A DNA stretch of 64,000 nt from Burkholderia puraquae (GCF_002099195.1 NZ_NBYX01000019.1:1-64000), one strand, 5' to 3'; shown: positions 36,082 to 46,534, counted from the first letter of the stretch. The notes: generated by a model not told the origin, from the letters alone. Numbers and translations are program-made.

Positions 36082-36387
36082 ATGGAGCTTTCCGTCATCG
36101 AATCGGTCACGGCGCGCCGCGACTACCAGCAGCTCGTGCGCGCGCGGCGCCGCTTCAGCTTCACGCTGACGGCGCTGATGATCGCCACGTACTACGGCTT
36201 CATCCTGCTCGTCGCGCTCGCACCGCACGTGCTCGCCGCGCCGTTGTACCGCGGCGCGACGACGACGGTCGGAATCGCCGCGGGCGTCGCGATCATCCTG
36301 GTCGCGATCAGCCTGACCGCGTGCTACGTGCTGCGCGCGAACCGTGCGTTCGACCGCCGCGTCGACGCGATCCTGCAGCGTTCGTGA
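36082..36387 (+). CDS. DUF485 inner-membrane protein (YjcH-like)
   Basis: 101 residues with two transmembrane helices (SFTLTALMIATYYGFILLVAL and GIAAGVAIILVAISLTACYVL). DUF485 proteins are encoded next to ActP-type solute:sodium symporters and are thought to support them. The symporter begins 11 bases later. GGAG lies before ATG 36082. Confidence 0.9.
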   Translation: MELSVIESVTARRDYQQLVRARRRFSFTLTALMIATYYGFILLVALAPHVLAAPLYRGATTTVGIAAGVAIILVAISLTACYVLRANRAFDRRVDAILQRS

Positions 36388-36398
36388 CGGAGGCCGAC

Positions 36399-38093
36399 AT
36401 GCGACGTACCTCGATCGCGCCTGGCGCGCTTGCCGTTCCCGCAGTGCTCGTTTCCACCGCCGCGCAGGCGGTATCGGTCGCGGGCCCGATGCCCGACAAG
36501 GTCGAACTGAACCCGGTCGCGATCGGGATGTTCTTCGCGTTCGTGTTCGCGACGCTCGCGCTCACGCGCTGGGCCGCGCGCCGCACGCGCTCCACACGCG
36601 ACTTCTACACGGCCGGCGGCGGCATCACCGGGCTGCAGAACGGGCTCGCGATCGCGGGCGACTACATGTCGGCCGCGTCGTTCCTCGGGCTGTCCGGGAT
36701 GGTGTTCATGTTCGGCTTCGACGGGCTCATCTACTCGATCGGCTTTCTGGTCGGCTGGCCGTTCGTGATGTTCCTGATCGCCGAACCCTTGCGCAACCTC
36801 GGCAAGTTCACGTTCGTCGACGTCGTTGCATACCGCTTCGCGCAGCGGCCGATCCGGCTGCTGACGTCCGCGAATTCGCTGACCATCGTCGTCTTGTACC
36901 TCGTCGTGCAGATGGTCGGCGCGGGCAAGCTGATCCAGCTCCTGTTCGGGCTGTCGTACGGCACGGCCGAGCTGATCGTCGGCGTGCTGATGGTGGTCTA
37001 CGTGTTCTTCGGCGGGATGACCGCGACCACCTGGGTGCAGGTGATCAAGGCCGTGCTGCTGCTGTGCGGCGCGACAGTGCTCGTCGTGCTCGCGCTCGCC
37101 GAATTCGGCTTCAGCATCGACGAGATGTTCCGCCGCGCGGTGGCCGTGCATCCGGGCGCGCTGTCCATCATGGGCCCCGGCAAGCTGATCCGCGATCCGG
37201 CCAACGCGCTGTCGCTCGGCATCGCGCTGATGTTCGGCACGGCCGGCTTCCCGCACATCCTGATGCGCTTCTTCACGGTGCCGAACGCGAAGGAGGCGCG
37301 CAAGTCGGTGCTCTATGCGACCGGCTTCATCGGCTATTTCTACCTGCTGACGTTCGTGATCGGCTTCTCGGCGATCGTGCTGCTCGCGCAGCATCCGGAG
37401 TTCTTCAAGCTCGGCGCAAACGGCACGTTCAACCTGACGCACGACCTGCTCGGCGGCTCGAACATGGTCGCGGTGAAGCTCGCGCAGGCGGTCGGCGGGA
37501 ACTGGTTCTACGGCTTCATCGCGGCCGTCACGTTCGCGACGATCCTCGCGGTGGTCGCCGGCCTGACGCTCGCCGGCGCGACGACGATCTCGCACGACCT
37601 GTACGCGCAGATGTGGGCGCGCGGCAAGCCCGACGAACGCCTCGAGATGCGCATCTCGCGCGCGGCGACGATCGCCCTGTCGGCGGTCGCGATCGGGCTG
37701 TCGATCCTGTTCGAGCACGTGAACGTCGCGTTCATGGTCGGCCTCGTCGCGGCGGTGGCCGCGAGCGCGAATTTCCCGGTGCTCGCGATGTCGATCTTCT
37801 GGCGCGGGATGACGACGCGCGGCGCGGTGCTCGGCGGCGGCCTCGGCCTCGTGTCGGCGGTCACGCTCACGGTGCTGTCGAAGTCGGTGTGGGTCGACGT
37901 GCTGCACCATGTGCGCGCGCCGGTGTTTCTCGACAACCCGGCGCTCGTGTCGGTGCCGCTCGCGTTCATTGGGATCGTCGTCGGCTCGCTCCTGGATCGC
38001 GGCGAGCGTGCACGGCGCGAGCGCGAAGCCTTCGCGCAGCAGGAGTTCTATGCGCAGACGGGCGTGCTGGCCGGCCCGGCCGTGCAGCACTGA
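36399..38093 (+). CDS. Solute:sodium symporter of the ActP (acetate/monocarboxylate) type
   Basis: 564 residues. An N-terminal cleavable signal-like segment (LVSTAAQAVSVAG) precedes about 13 transmembrane helices. Conserved SSS features: DFYTAGGGITGLQNGLAIAGDYMSAASFLG, GTAGFPHILMRFFTVP and AGLTLAGATTISHDLYAQM. E. coli ActP takes up acetate and glycolate; the substrate here should match the catabolic genes upstream and is unknown. GGAGG precedes the ATG. Two hairpins follow, of which the first looks like a terminator. Confidence 0.93.
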   Translation: MRRTSIAPGALAVPAVLVSTAAQAVSVAGPMPDKVELNPVAIGMFFAFVFATLALTRWAARRTRSTRDFYTAGGGITGLQNGLAIAGDYMSAASFLGLSGMVFMFGFDGLIYSIGFLVGWPFVMFLIAEPLRNLGKFTFVDVVAYRFAQRPIRLLTSANSLTIVVLYLVVQMVGAGKLIQLLFGLSYGTAELIVGVLMVVYVFFGGMTATTWVQVIKAVLLLCGATVLVVLALAEFGFSIDEMFRRAVAVHPGALSIMGPGKLIRDPANALSLGIALMFGTAGFPHILMRFFTVPNAKEARKSVLYATGFIGYFYLLTFVIGFSAIVLLAQHPEFFKLGANGTFNLTHDLLGGSNMVAVKLAQAVGGNWFYGFIAAVTFATILAVVAGLTLAGATTISHDLYAQMWARGKPDERLEMRISRAATIALSAVAIGLSILFEHVNVAFMVGLVAAVAASANFPVLAMSIFWRGMTTRGAVLGGGLGLVSAVTLTVLSKSVWVDVLHHVRAPVFLDNPALVSVPLAFIGIVVGSLLDRGERARREREAFAQQEFYAQTGVLAGPAVQH

Positions 38094-38111
38094 TTCATCC
38101 GATGAACGAGC

Positions 38112-38142
38112 ATATCCGTCCGGATCGCCGGACGGATATTTT
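38112..38142 (+). terminator. Terminator after the symporter gene
   Basis: Perfect 12-bp stem ATATCCGTCCGG / CCGGACGGATAT with loop ATCG, ending in a short T-run. Confidence 0.75.
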
Positions 38143-38144
38143 CC

Positions 38145-38168
38145 GGAAATCCGGAATCCCGGATTTCC
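38145..38168. promoter_or_regulatory. Inverted repeat upstream of the dctA sigma-54 promoter, candidate DctD site
   Basis: GGAAATCCGG, spacer AATC, CCGGATTTCC: perfect ten-base arms. Its centre is about 73 bases upstream of the -24 element, within the usual range of enhancer sites for NtrC-type activators. Confidence 0.45.
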
Positions 38169-38227
38169 TTGCCTGCCGCATTATGGGAAATACAATGAAA
38201 ACAACGGTTTGAGGGGTTCCGGAAACC

Positions 38228-38243
38228 TGGCATCGACCTTGCG
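38228..38243 (+). promoter_or_regulatory. Sigma-54 promoter of dctA
   Basis: TGGCATCGACCTTGCG: GG (38229-38230) and GC (38241-38242) separated by exactly ten bases, matching the -24/-12 consensus. It precedes dctA, and the two-component genes dctB and dctD (a sigma-54 activator) follow, as in rhizobial and pseudomonad dicarboxylate systems. Confidence 0.8.
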
Positions 38244-38302
38244 TTATAAAGCGCACGGCCATCCCCCCGGCCGAACTACTACAGCAAGCAAGGAGACAAT
38301 CG

Positions 38303-38338
38303 ATGACCACTGCCTTCCTCCCCCTCCGGACGTCCTGA
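38303..38338 (+). CDS. Possible 11-residue leader peptide in the dctA mRNA
   Basis: ATG at 38303 preceded by AAGGAG at seven bases, the best ribosome site in the region; product MTTAFLPLRTS, then TGA. It lies about 50 bases after the expected sigma-54 transcript start and 115 bases before dctA. The stop overlaps CCTGAGGCAT, which recurs at 38387-38396. It may be a regulatory upstream ORF or just a chance frame. Confidence 0.4.
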   Translation: MTTAFLPLRTS

Positions 38339-38452
38339 GGCATCGCTTGTTGCGGCACGGCAGCCGCGCGGGCGAGTGACTTTTCCCCTGAGGCATTCGC
38401 CTGCGCGCGTGACGCCGTTTCCATCGGCTCATCTACTTCTGCAGGAACCATC

Positions 38453-39742
38453 GTGAAGAAGAAACCCTTCTACAAAGTGCTCTATGTGCAGGTGATCTTC
38501 GCCATCATCGTCGGCGTGATCCTCGGCCACTACTACCCGGCGCTCGCCACCGACATGAAGCCGCTCGGCGACGGGTTCATCAAGCTGATCAAGATGGTGA
38601 TCGGCCCGATCATCTTCTGTACGGTCGTCACCGGCATCGCCGGCATGGAGGACATGAAGAAGGTGGGCCGCGTCGGCGGCAAGGCACTCCTGTACTTCGA
38701 GATCGTGTCGACCTTCGCGCTGCTGCTCGGCCTCGCGGCCACGCACATCCTGCGTCCGGGCGTCGGCTTTAACATCGATCCGGCGACGCTCGACGGCAAG
38801 GCCGTCGCGTCGTACGCGGCGAAGGCGCACGGGCAGTCGACGGTCGACTTCCTGATGCACATCATCCCGAACACGATGGTCGATGCGTTCGCGCAGGGCG
38901 AGATCCTGCAGATCCTGCTGATCGCGCTGCTGTTCGGCAGCGTGCTCGCACACCTCGGCGAGCGCGGCAAGGTCGTGACCGACTTCATCGACGGGCTCAC
39001 GCGTGTGCTGTTCGGCATCGTGCACATCGTCACGAAGCTGGCACCGATCGGCGCGTTCGGCGCGATGGCGTTCACGATCGGCAAGTACGGCGTCGGCTCG
39101 CTGGTGCCGCTGCTCAAGCTGATCGGCACGTTCTACCTGACGTCGGTCGTGTTCGTGCTCGTCGTGCTCGGTTCGATCGCGCGCGTCACGGGCTTCTCGA
39201 TCATCCGCTTCGTGTCCTACATCAAGGAAGAGCTGCTGATCGTGCTCGGCACGAGCTCGTCGGAAGCCGCGCTGCCGCAGCTGATGGAAAAGCTCGAGAA
39301 GGCCGGCTGCTCGCGTTCGGTCGTCGGCCTCGTCGTGCCGACCGGCTATTCGTTCAACCTCGACGGCACCAACATCTACATGACGATGGCCGTGCTGTTC
39401 ATCGCGCAGGCGACCAACATCGAACTGACGTGGATGCAGCAGCTCACGCTGCTGGCCGTCGCGATGCTGACGTCGAAGGGCGCGAGCGGCGTGACGGGCG
39501 CGGGCTTCATCACGCTCGCCGCGACGCTGGCCGTCGTGCCGACGATCCCGCTGTCGGGCATGGTGCTGATCCTCGGCATCGACCGCTTCATGAGCGAATG
39601 CCGCGCGCTGACCAATATCGTCGGCAACGGCGTCGCGACGGTCGTCGTGTCGGCCTGGGAGAAGGAGCTCGACCGCAACAAGCTGCGCCAGGCGCTGAAC
39701 GGCGGCGGCGAGGTCACGCCGACCGAGACGGCCGGCGTCTGA
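38453..39742 (+). CDS. dctA: C4-dicarboxylate transport protein (DAACS family)
   Basis: 429 residues, starting with GTG at 38453 after AGGA. It is a proton or sodium symporter for succinate, fumarate and malate in the inner membrane. Family features: YVQVIFAIIVGVILGHYYP at the N-terminus, LGTSSSEAALPQLMEKLE (serine-rich re-entrant loop HP1), PTGYSFNLDGTNIYMTMA and SKGASGVTGAGFITLAATL. It is followed directly by its sensor and regulator. Usual length. Confidence 0.97.
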   Translation: MKKKPFYKVLYVQVIFAIIVGVILGHYYPALATDMKPLGDGFIKLIKMVIGPIIFCTVVTGIAGMEDMKKVGRVGGKALLYFEIVSTFALLLGLAATHILRPGVGFNIDPATLDGKAVASYAAKAHGQSTVDFLMHIIPNTMVDAFAQGEILQILLIALLFGSVLAHLGERGKVVTDFIDGLTRVLFGIVHIVTKLAPIGAFGAMAFTIGKYGVGSLVPLLKLIGTFYLTSVVFVLVVLGSIARVTGFSIIRFVSYIKEELLIVLGTSSSEAALPQLMEKLEKAGCSRSVVGLVVPTGYSFNLDGTNIYMTMAVLFIAQATNIELTWMQQLTLLAVAMLTSKGASGVTGAGFITLAATLAVVPTIPLSGMVLILGIDRFMSECRALTNIVGNGVATVVVSAWEKELDRNKLRQALNGGGEVTPTETAGV

Positions 39743-39860
39743 CGCCATGACGGAGCAGGCGGCGGCACGGCCCGCCGGCGGCGCGGCCCGCGGCGGCCGA
39801 GGCGCAGAGGCGGAGGCCTATGACACAATAGGCGATCCGCATCGCCAGGAAGCCTCGACC

Positions 39861-41756
39861 GTGACGCGCCGCCTGCTCATTCTCGTCGTGCTTGCCGCCG
39901 CGCTCGCCGCGGCGTGCACGCTGACGTGGACGATCACCTGGCGGCGCGGCGTCGCCGAGCTGCAGCGCAACGCCGCGGTGCGCGTCGACCGCACCACCAA
40001 CGCGCTCAAGAGCACGCTCGACCGCTACGAATCGCTGCCCTATCTGCTCGGCAGCCATCCGTACGTGCAGGACCTGCTCGCCGAGCCGAAGCGCGCCGAC
40101 TACACCGCGCGCGTCAATCGCTATCTCGAAGACCTCAACGAGCACGCGCACGCGACCGTCACCTACGTGATCGGCGCGGACGGCCTGTGCGTCGCCGCCA
40201 GCAACTGGCGCGCGCCCGACAGCTTCGTCGGGATCGAATACCGCTTCCGCCCGTATTTCCTCAATGCGATGAACGGCCAGGTCGGCCGCTTCTTCGGGAT
40301 CGGCACGATCTCGCGCGATCCCGGCTACTACATCTCGCAGCCCGTGTGGCGCAACGGCAGGATCGCGGGTGTCGTCGTCGTGAAGCTCAATCTCGAATGG
40401 TTCCAGGGCGCCGATGCGTCCGAGCCGCTCGTCGTTGCGGACGACCACGGCGTCGTGTTCCTGTCGTCGGTGCCCGCATGGAAATACCACACGCTGCGGC
40501 CGCTGACGGGGCCCGTGGCCGCGTCGATCTACGAGACGCGCCAGTACGCGCAGCAACCCGTCACGCCGCTGCCGCTGCGCATCGAGCAGGTGCTCGGCCC
40601 CGATGCGGAGATCGTGCGCCTCGGCCCCGGCCTGCGTGCGCCGCGCTTCCTCGCGAGCAAGCGGCGGATCGGCGAGCCCGACTGGCTGCTCGTCACGCTC
40701 GCGCCGATCGCGCCCATCGACGCCGATGCGCGCAACGCGACGATCGTCACGGGCTTCGGCTTCGTGTCGGTCGCGCTGCTCGCGTTCTACTGGCGGATGC
40801 GCCGCGCGCGCGTGCGCGAAATGATCCGTGGCCGCGCGCTGCTGCAGCAGGCGTACGCGGAGCTGAACCGGCGTGTCGAGGAGCGCACGGCCGACCTGTC
40901 GGAAGCGAACGAGCAATTGCAGAAGGAGGTCGGCGACCGGATCCGCGCGGAGCAGGAGCTGCGCGCCGCGCACGACGAACTGATCCAGGCGAGCAAGCTC
41001 GCCGCGCTCGGCCAGATGGCGGCCGGCATCACGCATGAGCTGAACCAGCCGCTCGCGGCGCTGCGCAGCTTCTCGGACAACACGCGCGTGCTGCTCGATC
41101 GCGGCGAGCAGGCGGCCGCGCGCGAGAACCTCGAGGCGATCGCTGCGCTCACCGAGCGGATGGGCAAGATCACGAACCAGCTGAAGCTGTTCGTCGGCCG
41201 CGCGAAGCCGCGCAACGAGCAGGCGCTCGTCGTGCGCGCGCTGCGCAGCGTGCTGTCGCTGCTCGACGAGCGCCTGCGCGGCGTCGCGCTCACGCTGACA
41301 TTGCAGGACGCGACCGTGTCGCCCGCACATGAAGCGCCGCTCGACCTGGCGCGCGATTATCCCGAGCTCGTCGCCCGTTGCGAGGATCTGCGCCTCGAAC
41401 AGGTGCTGATCAACCTGCTCGGCAACGCGCTCGACGCGGTCGCTGGCGTGGCGGCGCCGGCCATCGAGGTGACGATCGCGGTGTCGGCCGCGACGCTCGC
41501 GGTCGAGGTGCGCGACAACGGCTGCGGCATCGCGCCCGACCTGCTGCCGCGCCTGTTCGAGCCGTTCTTCACGACCAAGGAAATGGGGCGCGGGCTCGGG
41601 CTCGGCCTCGCGATCTCGTCGTCGATCGCAAGCGACGCGGGTGGTGCGCTGACCGCGCGCAACGCGCCGTCGGGCGGCGCGCTGTTCGTCTTGACGCTGC
41701 GGCGCGCACGCACGCATCATCCGGACTCCGTGTCCGAGCCGGCGGGCTCGCGCTAG
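39861..41756 (+). CDS. dctB: C4-dicarboxylate sensor histidine kinase
   Basis: 631 residues from GTG 39861, which follows AGGAAG by eight bases and starts right before the first transmembrane helix. An ATG at 39747 would add 38 low-complexity residues. Two membrane helices (about residues 4-26 and 290-310) flank a periplasmic Cache-like sensor domain. Then come a coiled coil, the H-box GITHELNQPLAAL, N-box INLLGNALDAV and G-boxes DNGCGIAPDLLP and GRGLGLGL. It signals to the DctD regulator encoded downstream. The start is the least certain part. Confidence 0.92.
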   Translation: MTRRLLILVVLAAALAAACTLTWTITWRRGVAELQRNAAVRVDRTTNALKSTLDRYESLPYLLGSHPYVQDLLAEPKRADYTARVNRYLEDLNEHAHATVTYVIGADGLCVAASNWRAPDSFVGIEYRFRPYFLNAMNGQVGRFFGIGTISRDPGYYISQPVWRNGRIAGVVVVKLNLEWFQGADASEPLVVADDHGVVFLSSVPAWKYHTLRPLTGPVAASIYETRQYAQQPVTPLPLRIEQVLGPDAEIVRLGPGLRAPRFLASKRRIGEPDWLLVTLAPIAPIDADARNATIVTGFGFVSVALLAFYWRMRRARVREMIRGRALLQQAYAELNRRVEERTADLSEANEQLQKEVGDRIRAEQELRAAHDELIQASKLAALGQMAAGITHELNQPLAALRSFSDNTRVLLDRGEQAAARENLEAIAALTERMGKITNQLKLFVGRAKPRNEQALVVRALRSVLSLLDERLRGVALTLTLQDATVSPAHEAPLDLARDYPELVARCEDLRLEQVLINLLGNALDAVAGVAAPAIEVTIAVSAATLAVEVRDNGCGIAPDLLPRLFEPFFTTKEMGRGLGLGLAISSSIASDAGGALTARNAPSGGALFVLTLRRARTHHPDSVSEPAGSR

Positions 41757-41840
41757 ACGCGCCACGCCGCCCGCCCGATCGGCATACGATCGGTATAACG
41801 ACGCCGCGCGTGCTGCCGCCGCGCGGCCCGTCAGGAGCAA

Positions 41841-43205
<1,365 letters not shown>

Positions 43206-43212
43206 AAAGCAA

Positions 43213-43251
43213 ACGGACCGCGGAACCGGGTTGCCCGGTCGTGTGGTCCGT
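43213..43251. terminator. Hairpin between convergent dctD and the TlpA-like gene
   Basis: ACGGACC pairs with GGTCCGT and ACCGGG with CCCGGT inside, loop TTG. No clear T-run, so termination is only probable. Confidence 0.45.
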
Positions 43252-43302
43252 CGTGCGGGGAAGGGCGCTGCGCGCGGCCCTTCGAGCCGGATCGGGCGGC
43301 GC

Positions 43303-43839
43303 TCAGGCCGCGTTGCTGCCGAGTGCCTTCTTGAGCAGCGCGTCGAGTTCCGCGAACTGCGGTGCGCCGACGTAGCGCTTCAGGATCTTGCCGTCCTTGT
43401 CGACGACGAAGGTCGTCGGCGTGAGCTGCACGTTGCCGAACTGCTTCGCGACGCTGCCGTCGTCGAGCGCGACCTTGAACGGCAGCTGGCGCGTCTGCGC
43501 GTAGTTCGCGACGTACATCGGCGGATCGTAATTCATCGCGACCGCGACGAATTCCAGCCCCTGACCCTTGAAGCGATTATAGGTATCGACCATCTGCGGC
43601 ATTTCCTGCATGCAGGTTGCGCAGCTCGTCGCCCAGAAGTTCACGAGATAGACCTTGCCTTTCAGGTCGCCTGCAGTCGAGACCTTCTGGCCCGACAGCA
43701 GCGTGAACGTGGCGTCCGGCACGGTGGACTTGCCGTTGAACGCGAAGAAGCCGGCGACGGCGATCGCTGCGACGACAACGGCGGCGACGATGTAGCGGAC
43801 GGGGCCGGCGCTGCGCCGGGCGGGAGGCGTGGTGTTCAT
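43303..43839 (-). CDS. TlpA/ResA-family thioredoxin-like protein
   Basis: 178 residues. A membrane anchor (YIVAAVVVAAIAVAGFFAF) places the thioredoxin domain in the periplasm. The active site is SCATC inside VNFWATSCATCMQEMP, and the cis-proline region is LTPTTFVVDKDGKI. Such proteins reduce cytochrome c apoproteins or other periplasmic disulfides. Start 43839 chosen over an upstream Met because the membrane anchor follows at normal distance. Confidence 0.93.
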   Translation of the reverse strand: MNTTPPARRSAGPVRYIVAAVVVAAIAVAGFFAFNGKSTVPDATFTLLSGQKVSTAGDLKGKVYLVNFWATSCATCMQEMPQMVDTYNRFKGQGLEFVAVAMNYDPPMYVANYAQTRQLPFKVALDDGSVAKQFGNVQLTPTTFVVDKDGKILKRYVGAPQFAELDALLKKALGSNAA

Positions 43840-43999
43840 CTGGTGCTCTCGGAGTCGGTCGATGACGCGGATCAATGCAAAGGACATCGAAATTCGGCGC
43901 TCATTTTAGCGCGAATGCGGCGTGCGCACCGACGACGGCCACACATCCCGGATTTCGCGTTCGGCGGATAATGCCCGTTTTGCCCGCCCGATCCACGCC

Positions 44000-44572
44000 A
44001 TGCCGAAGGAAGTCATCGTTTCGTTGCGCCCCTTTTTTCGTCCGCTGCGACACTTCGCCGCGCTCGCGTGCATGAGCGTCGCGCTGGCCGCGTGCTCGCC
44101 GTCGTACGACTGGCGCACGCTGCACAACGATGCCGGCTACACGATCGACCTGCCGGCGAAGCCGACTGTCGAGGAGCAGCCGGTGGCGATCGGCGGCGCG
44201 TCGATGCCGATGCGGATGCAGGCCGCGCACGTAGACGGCGCGGTGTTCGCGGTCGGCACGCTGACGCTGCCGGACGACCGCGACGACACGCGCCGCGCGG
44301 CGCTCGAGTTCCTGCGCGCCGGGCTGTCCCGCAACCTCGAAGGCACGCCGCAGACGGCTTCGGTGCCCGTGCCGCTCGCGGCCGGCGGCGCGGTGAACGG
44401 ACTCGAGCTGCGCGTCGCGGGCGCGGCCGCCGGCGGCGATCGCGCGCGCAAGACGATCGTCGCGCGGCTCGCCGCGCGCGGCCGGCACGCTTACCAAGCC
44501 GTCGTGATTGCCGACGGACCGCTCGCACAGGAGCAGTTCGACCAGTTTTTCGGGTCGTTCAAACTCGATTGA
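44000..44572 (+). CDS. Hypothetical lipoprotein
   Basis: 190 residues. Basic N-terminus (PFFRPLRHFAALACMSVALAAC) ends in a good LAAC lipobox near residue 32. The body (NDAGYTIDLPAKPTVEEQPV ... HAYQAVVIADGPLAQEQFDQFFGSFKLD) is a small alpha/beta domain that I recognise only as a conserved proteobacterial unknown. Start 44000 precedes a standard-length signal. Divergent from the TlpA-like gene. Function unknown. Confidence 0.82.
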   Translation: MPKEVIVSLRPFFRPLRHFAALACMSVALAACSPSYDWRTLHNDAGYTIDLPAKPTVEEQPVAIGGASMPMRMQAAHVDGAVFAVGTLTLPDDRDDTRRAALEFLRAGLSRNLEGTPQTASVPVPLAAGGAVNGLELRVAGAAAGGDRARKTIVARLAARGRHAYQAVVIADGPLAQEQFDQFFGSFKLD

Positions 44573-44905
44573 CGGTGGCCGGCGAGGGCGCTGAGACACA
44601 CTGTGACAACTGAAAGTTCATTCGCAGCTTTCGACGCTAGTCGCCGGATTTTGCGAGGTTTTTCCGGCTATCCACAGCGCATGTGGATAACTTTGTTGAA
44701 AAGTCGGCCGGATTTCCCGCTGAGCCGCTCGGGACGGCCTTCCGGCCCGTTTGGTCGCTCGCGCGCATTTTGAGAAAAATCAATCAAAACAATGGGATAC
44801 GGATTCTGCGCCGCAAAGGTCCCGCCGCGCCGTGATCCGGGGCCGGACTCGCGAAATTGTGCATAAGTCAAGTCTTGACAGCCGGATTTTGTCCTCCCGG
44901 TGCGC
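44573..44905. other. Intergenic region with two inverted repeats
   Basis: About 330 bases, markedly less GC-rich than its surroundings. TATCCACA (44669-44676) and TGTGGATAA (44682-44690) face each other five bases apart and look like a pair of DnaA boxes. GTCAAG T CTTGAC lies at 44867-44879 and uses the same half-sites as the palindrome at 30021. No gene or clear promoter. Confidence 0.45.
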
Positions 44906-46534
44906 TCACAGCGCCGTAAGTGCGCGCCGGTAGCGGATTGCTTCGGCGATCTGCGCGGCCGTCGGCACAGGGTCGCCGGCGAGGTCGGCGATCGTCCGCG
45001 CAACCTTCAGCACGCGGTAATACGCGCGCGCCGACCAGCCGAAGCGCTCGCCGGCCTCGCGCAGCAGCCGTTCGCCTTCGTCGGTCGGCCGGCACAGGTC
45101 ATCCGTCTCGCGGCCGCTCAGCATGTGATTCGTCTTGCCCTGCCGATCGAGTTGCAGCGCACGCGCCTGCGCCACGCGCGCCGCTACTGCGGCACTCGGC
45201 TCGCCGGGTGCCGACGCGCGCGTCGCCAGTTCGGCCGGCGACAGCGCGGGCAGGTCGATCTGGATGTCGATGCGGTCGACGAGCGGCCCCGACAGCTTGC
45301 GCAGGTAGCGCGCGGCGACGTCCGGCGTGCAGCGGCAGCGCCCGGACGGATCGCCGTGCCAGCCGCACGGGCATGGGTTCATCGCGGCGATCAGCTGGCA
45401 CGCGGCCGGAAAGTCGGCTTGCTGGGCCGCGCGTGAAATCGTGATGCGGCCGGCCTCCAGCGGCTCGCGCAGCATTTCGAGCACGTGCCGGTCGAATTCC
45501 GGGAGTTCGTCGAGGAACAGGACGCCGAGGTGGGCAAGCGTGATCTCGCCCGGCTGCGGCGGGTTGCGGCCGCCGACCAGCGCGGCGGCGCTCGACGAGT
45601 GATGCGGCGAACGGAACGGCCGCTGGCGCCACTGCGCGGGCGAGAAGCCGAGGCGGCTCGCGGACAGGAGCGCCGCCGACGTCAGCGCCTCGTCGTCGGT
45701 CAGCGGCGGCAGGAGGCCCGGCAGCCGGGCGGCCAGCATCGACTTGCCGGCCCCCGGCGGCCCGACCATCAGCATGTGATGGCCGCCCGCGGCCGCGACT
45801 TCCAGCGCGCGGCGGGCACCGCGCTGGCCGACCACATCGGCGAGATCGGGAGCGGCCGGCATCGGCAGACCGTCGAGGCACGGCGCCGCGACCGGGGCGA
45901 GCCGCCCGTCCGGCGCATTGGCGAGGTGCGCGCACAGCGCGGGCAGGTCCGGCGCGCCGAACACGGTGACGCCGGGCACGAGCGCGGCCTCGGCGGCGCT
46001 GGCGAGCGGCAGGTACAGTTCGGGCCCGTTCGACGCGGCGGAGCCTGGTTCCGGGCCGGCCTCGCAGCCGCCATTGCCCGCTTCGGAATGCGTGCCGGAG
46101 CGCGGACCGGAAGCCACCGCGCTTGCCGCGACTTGCCAATCCCGCGCCACCCCGCACGCCATCGCGAACGCGCCGCGCATCGGCCGCAGCGCGCCCGTCA
46201 GCGACAGCTCGCCCGCGAATTCGCGGCCGGCCAGCGCGTCGACCGGGATCTGGCCGTTCGCGGCGAGGATGCCGAGCGCGATCGGCAGGTCGAACCGCCC
46301 CGACTCCTTCGGCAGGTCGGCCGGCGCGAGATTGACGGTGATGCGTCGCACCGGGAATTCGAAGCCGCAGTTCTGCAGCGCGGCACGGACGCGCTCGCGG
46401 CTTTCGCGGACTTCGAGATCGGGCAGGCCGACGATCGAGAACGACGGCAGCCCGTTGGCGAGATGGACTTCGACGGTGACATCCGGCGCGCGGCCGGAGG
46501 CGGGCGCGCGACTGCGCACCACGGCGAGCGACAT
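44906..46534 (-). CDS. YifB-type Mg chelatase-like AAA ATPase (ComM family)
   Basis: 542 residues from ATG 46534, seven bases after AGGAG. The N-terminal Lon-like domain has VEVHLANGLPSFSIVGLPD and VNLAPADLPKESGRFDLPIALG. The AAA+ core has Walker A GPPGAGKSML, GVLFLDELPEF and the zinc-like CPCGWHGDPSGRCRC segment. ComM helps branch migration when taken-up DNA is integrated, so this gene may serve natural transformation. An insertion of about 40 residues (GSHSEAGNGGCEAG region) between the two domains is longer than in E. coli. Confidence 0.94.
   Translation of the reverse strand: MSLAVVRSRAPASGRAPDVTVEVHLANGLPSFSIVGLPDLEVRESRERVRAALQNCGFEFPVRRITVNLAPADLPKESGRFDLPIALGILAANGQIPVDALAGREFAGELSLTGALRPMRGAFAMACGVARDWQVAASAVASGPRSGTHSEAGNGGCEAGPEPGSAASNGPELYLPLASAAEAALVPGVTVFGAPDLPALCAHLANAPDGRLAPVAAPCLDGLPMPAAPDLADVVGQRGARRALEVAAAGGHHMLMVGPPGAGKSMLAARLPGLLPPLTDDEALTSAALLSASRLGFSPAQWRQRPFRSPHHSSSAAALVGGRNPPQPGEITLAHLGVLFLDELPEFDRHVLEMLREPLEAGRITISRAAQQADFPAACQLIAAMNPCPCGWHGDPSGRCRCTPDVAARYLRKLSGPLVDRIDIQIDLPALSPAELATRASAPGEPSAAVAARVAQARALQLDRQGKTNHMLSGRETDDLCRPTDEGERLLREAGERFGWSARAYYRVLKVARTIADLAGDPVPTAAQIAEAIRYRRALTAL

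Noticed and set aside
44669..44690. Replication origin suggested by DnaA boxes
   Set aside because: Only two boxes, no AT-rich unwinding tract and no dnaA, gyrB, parA or repA nearby.
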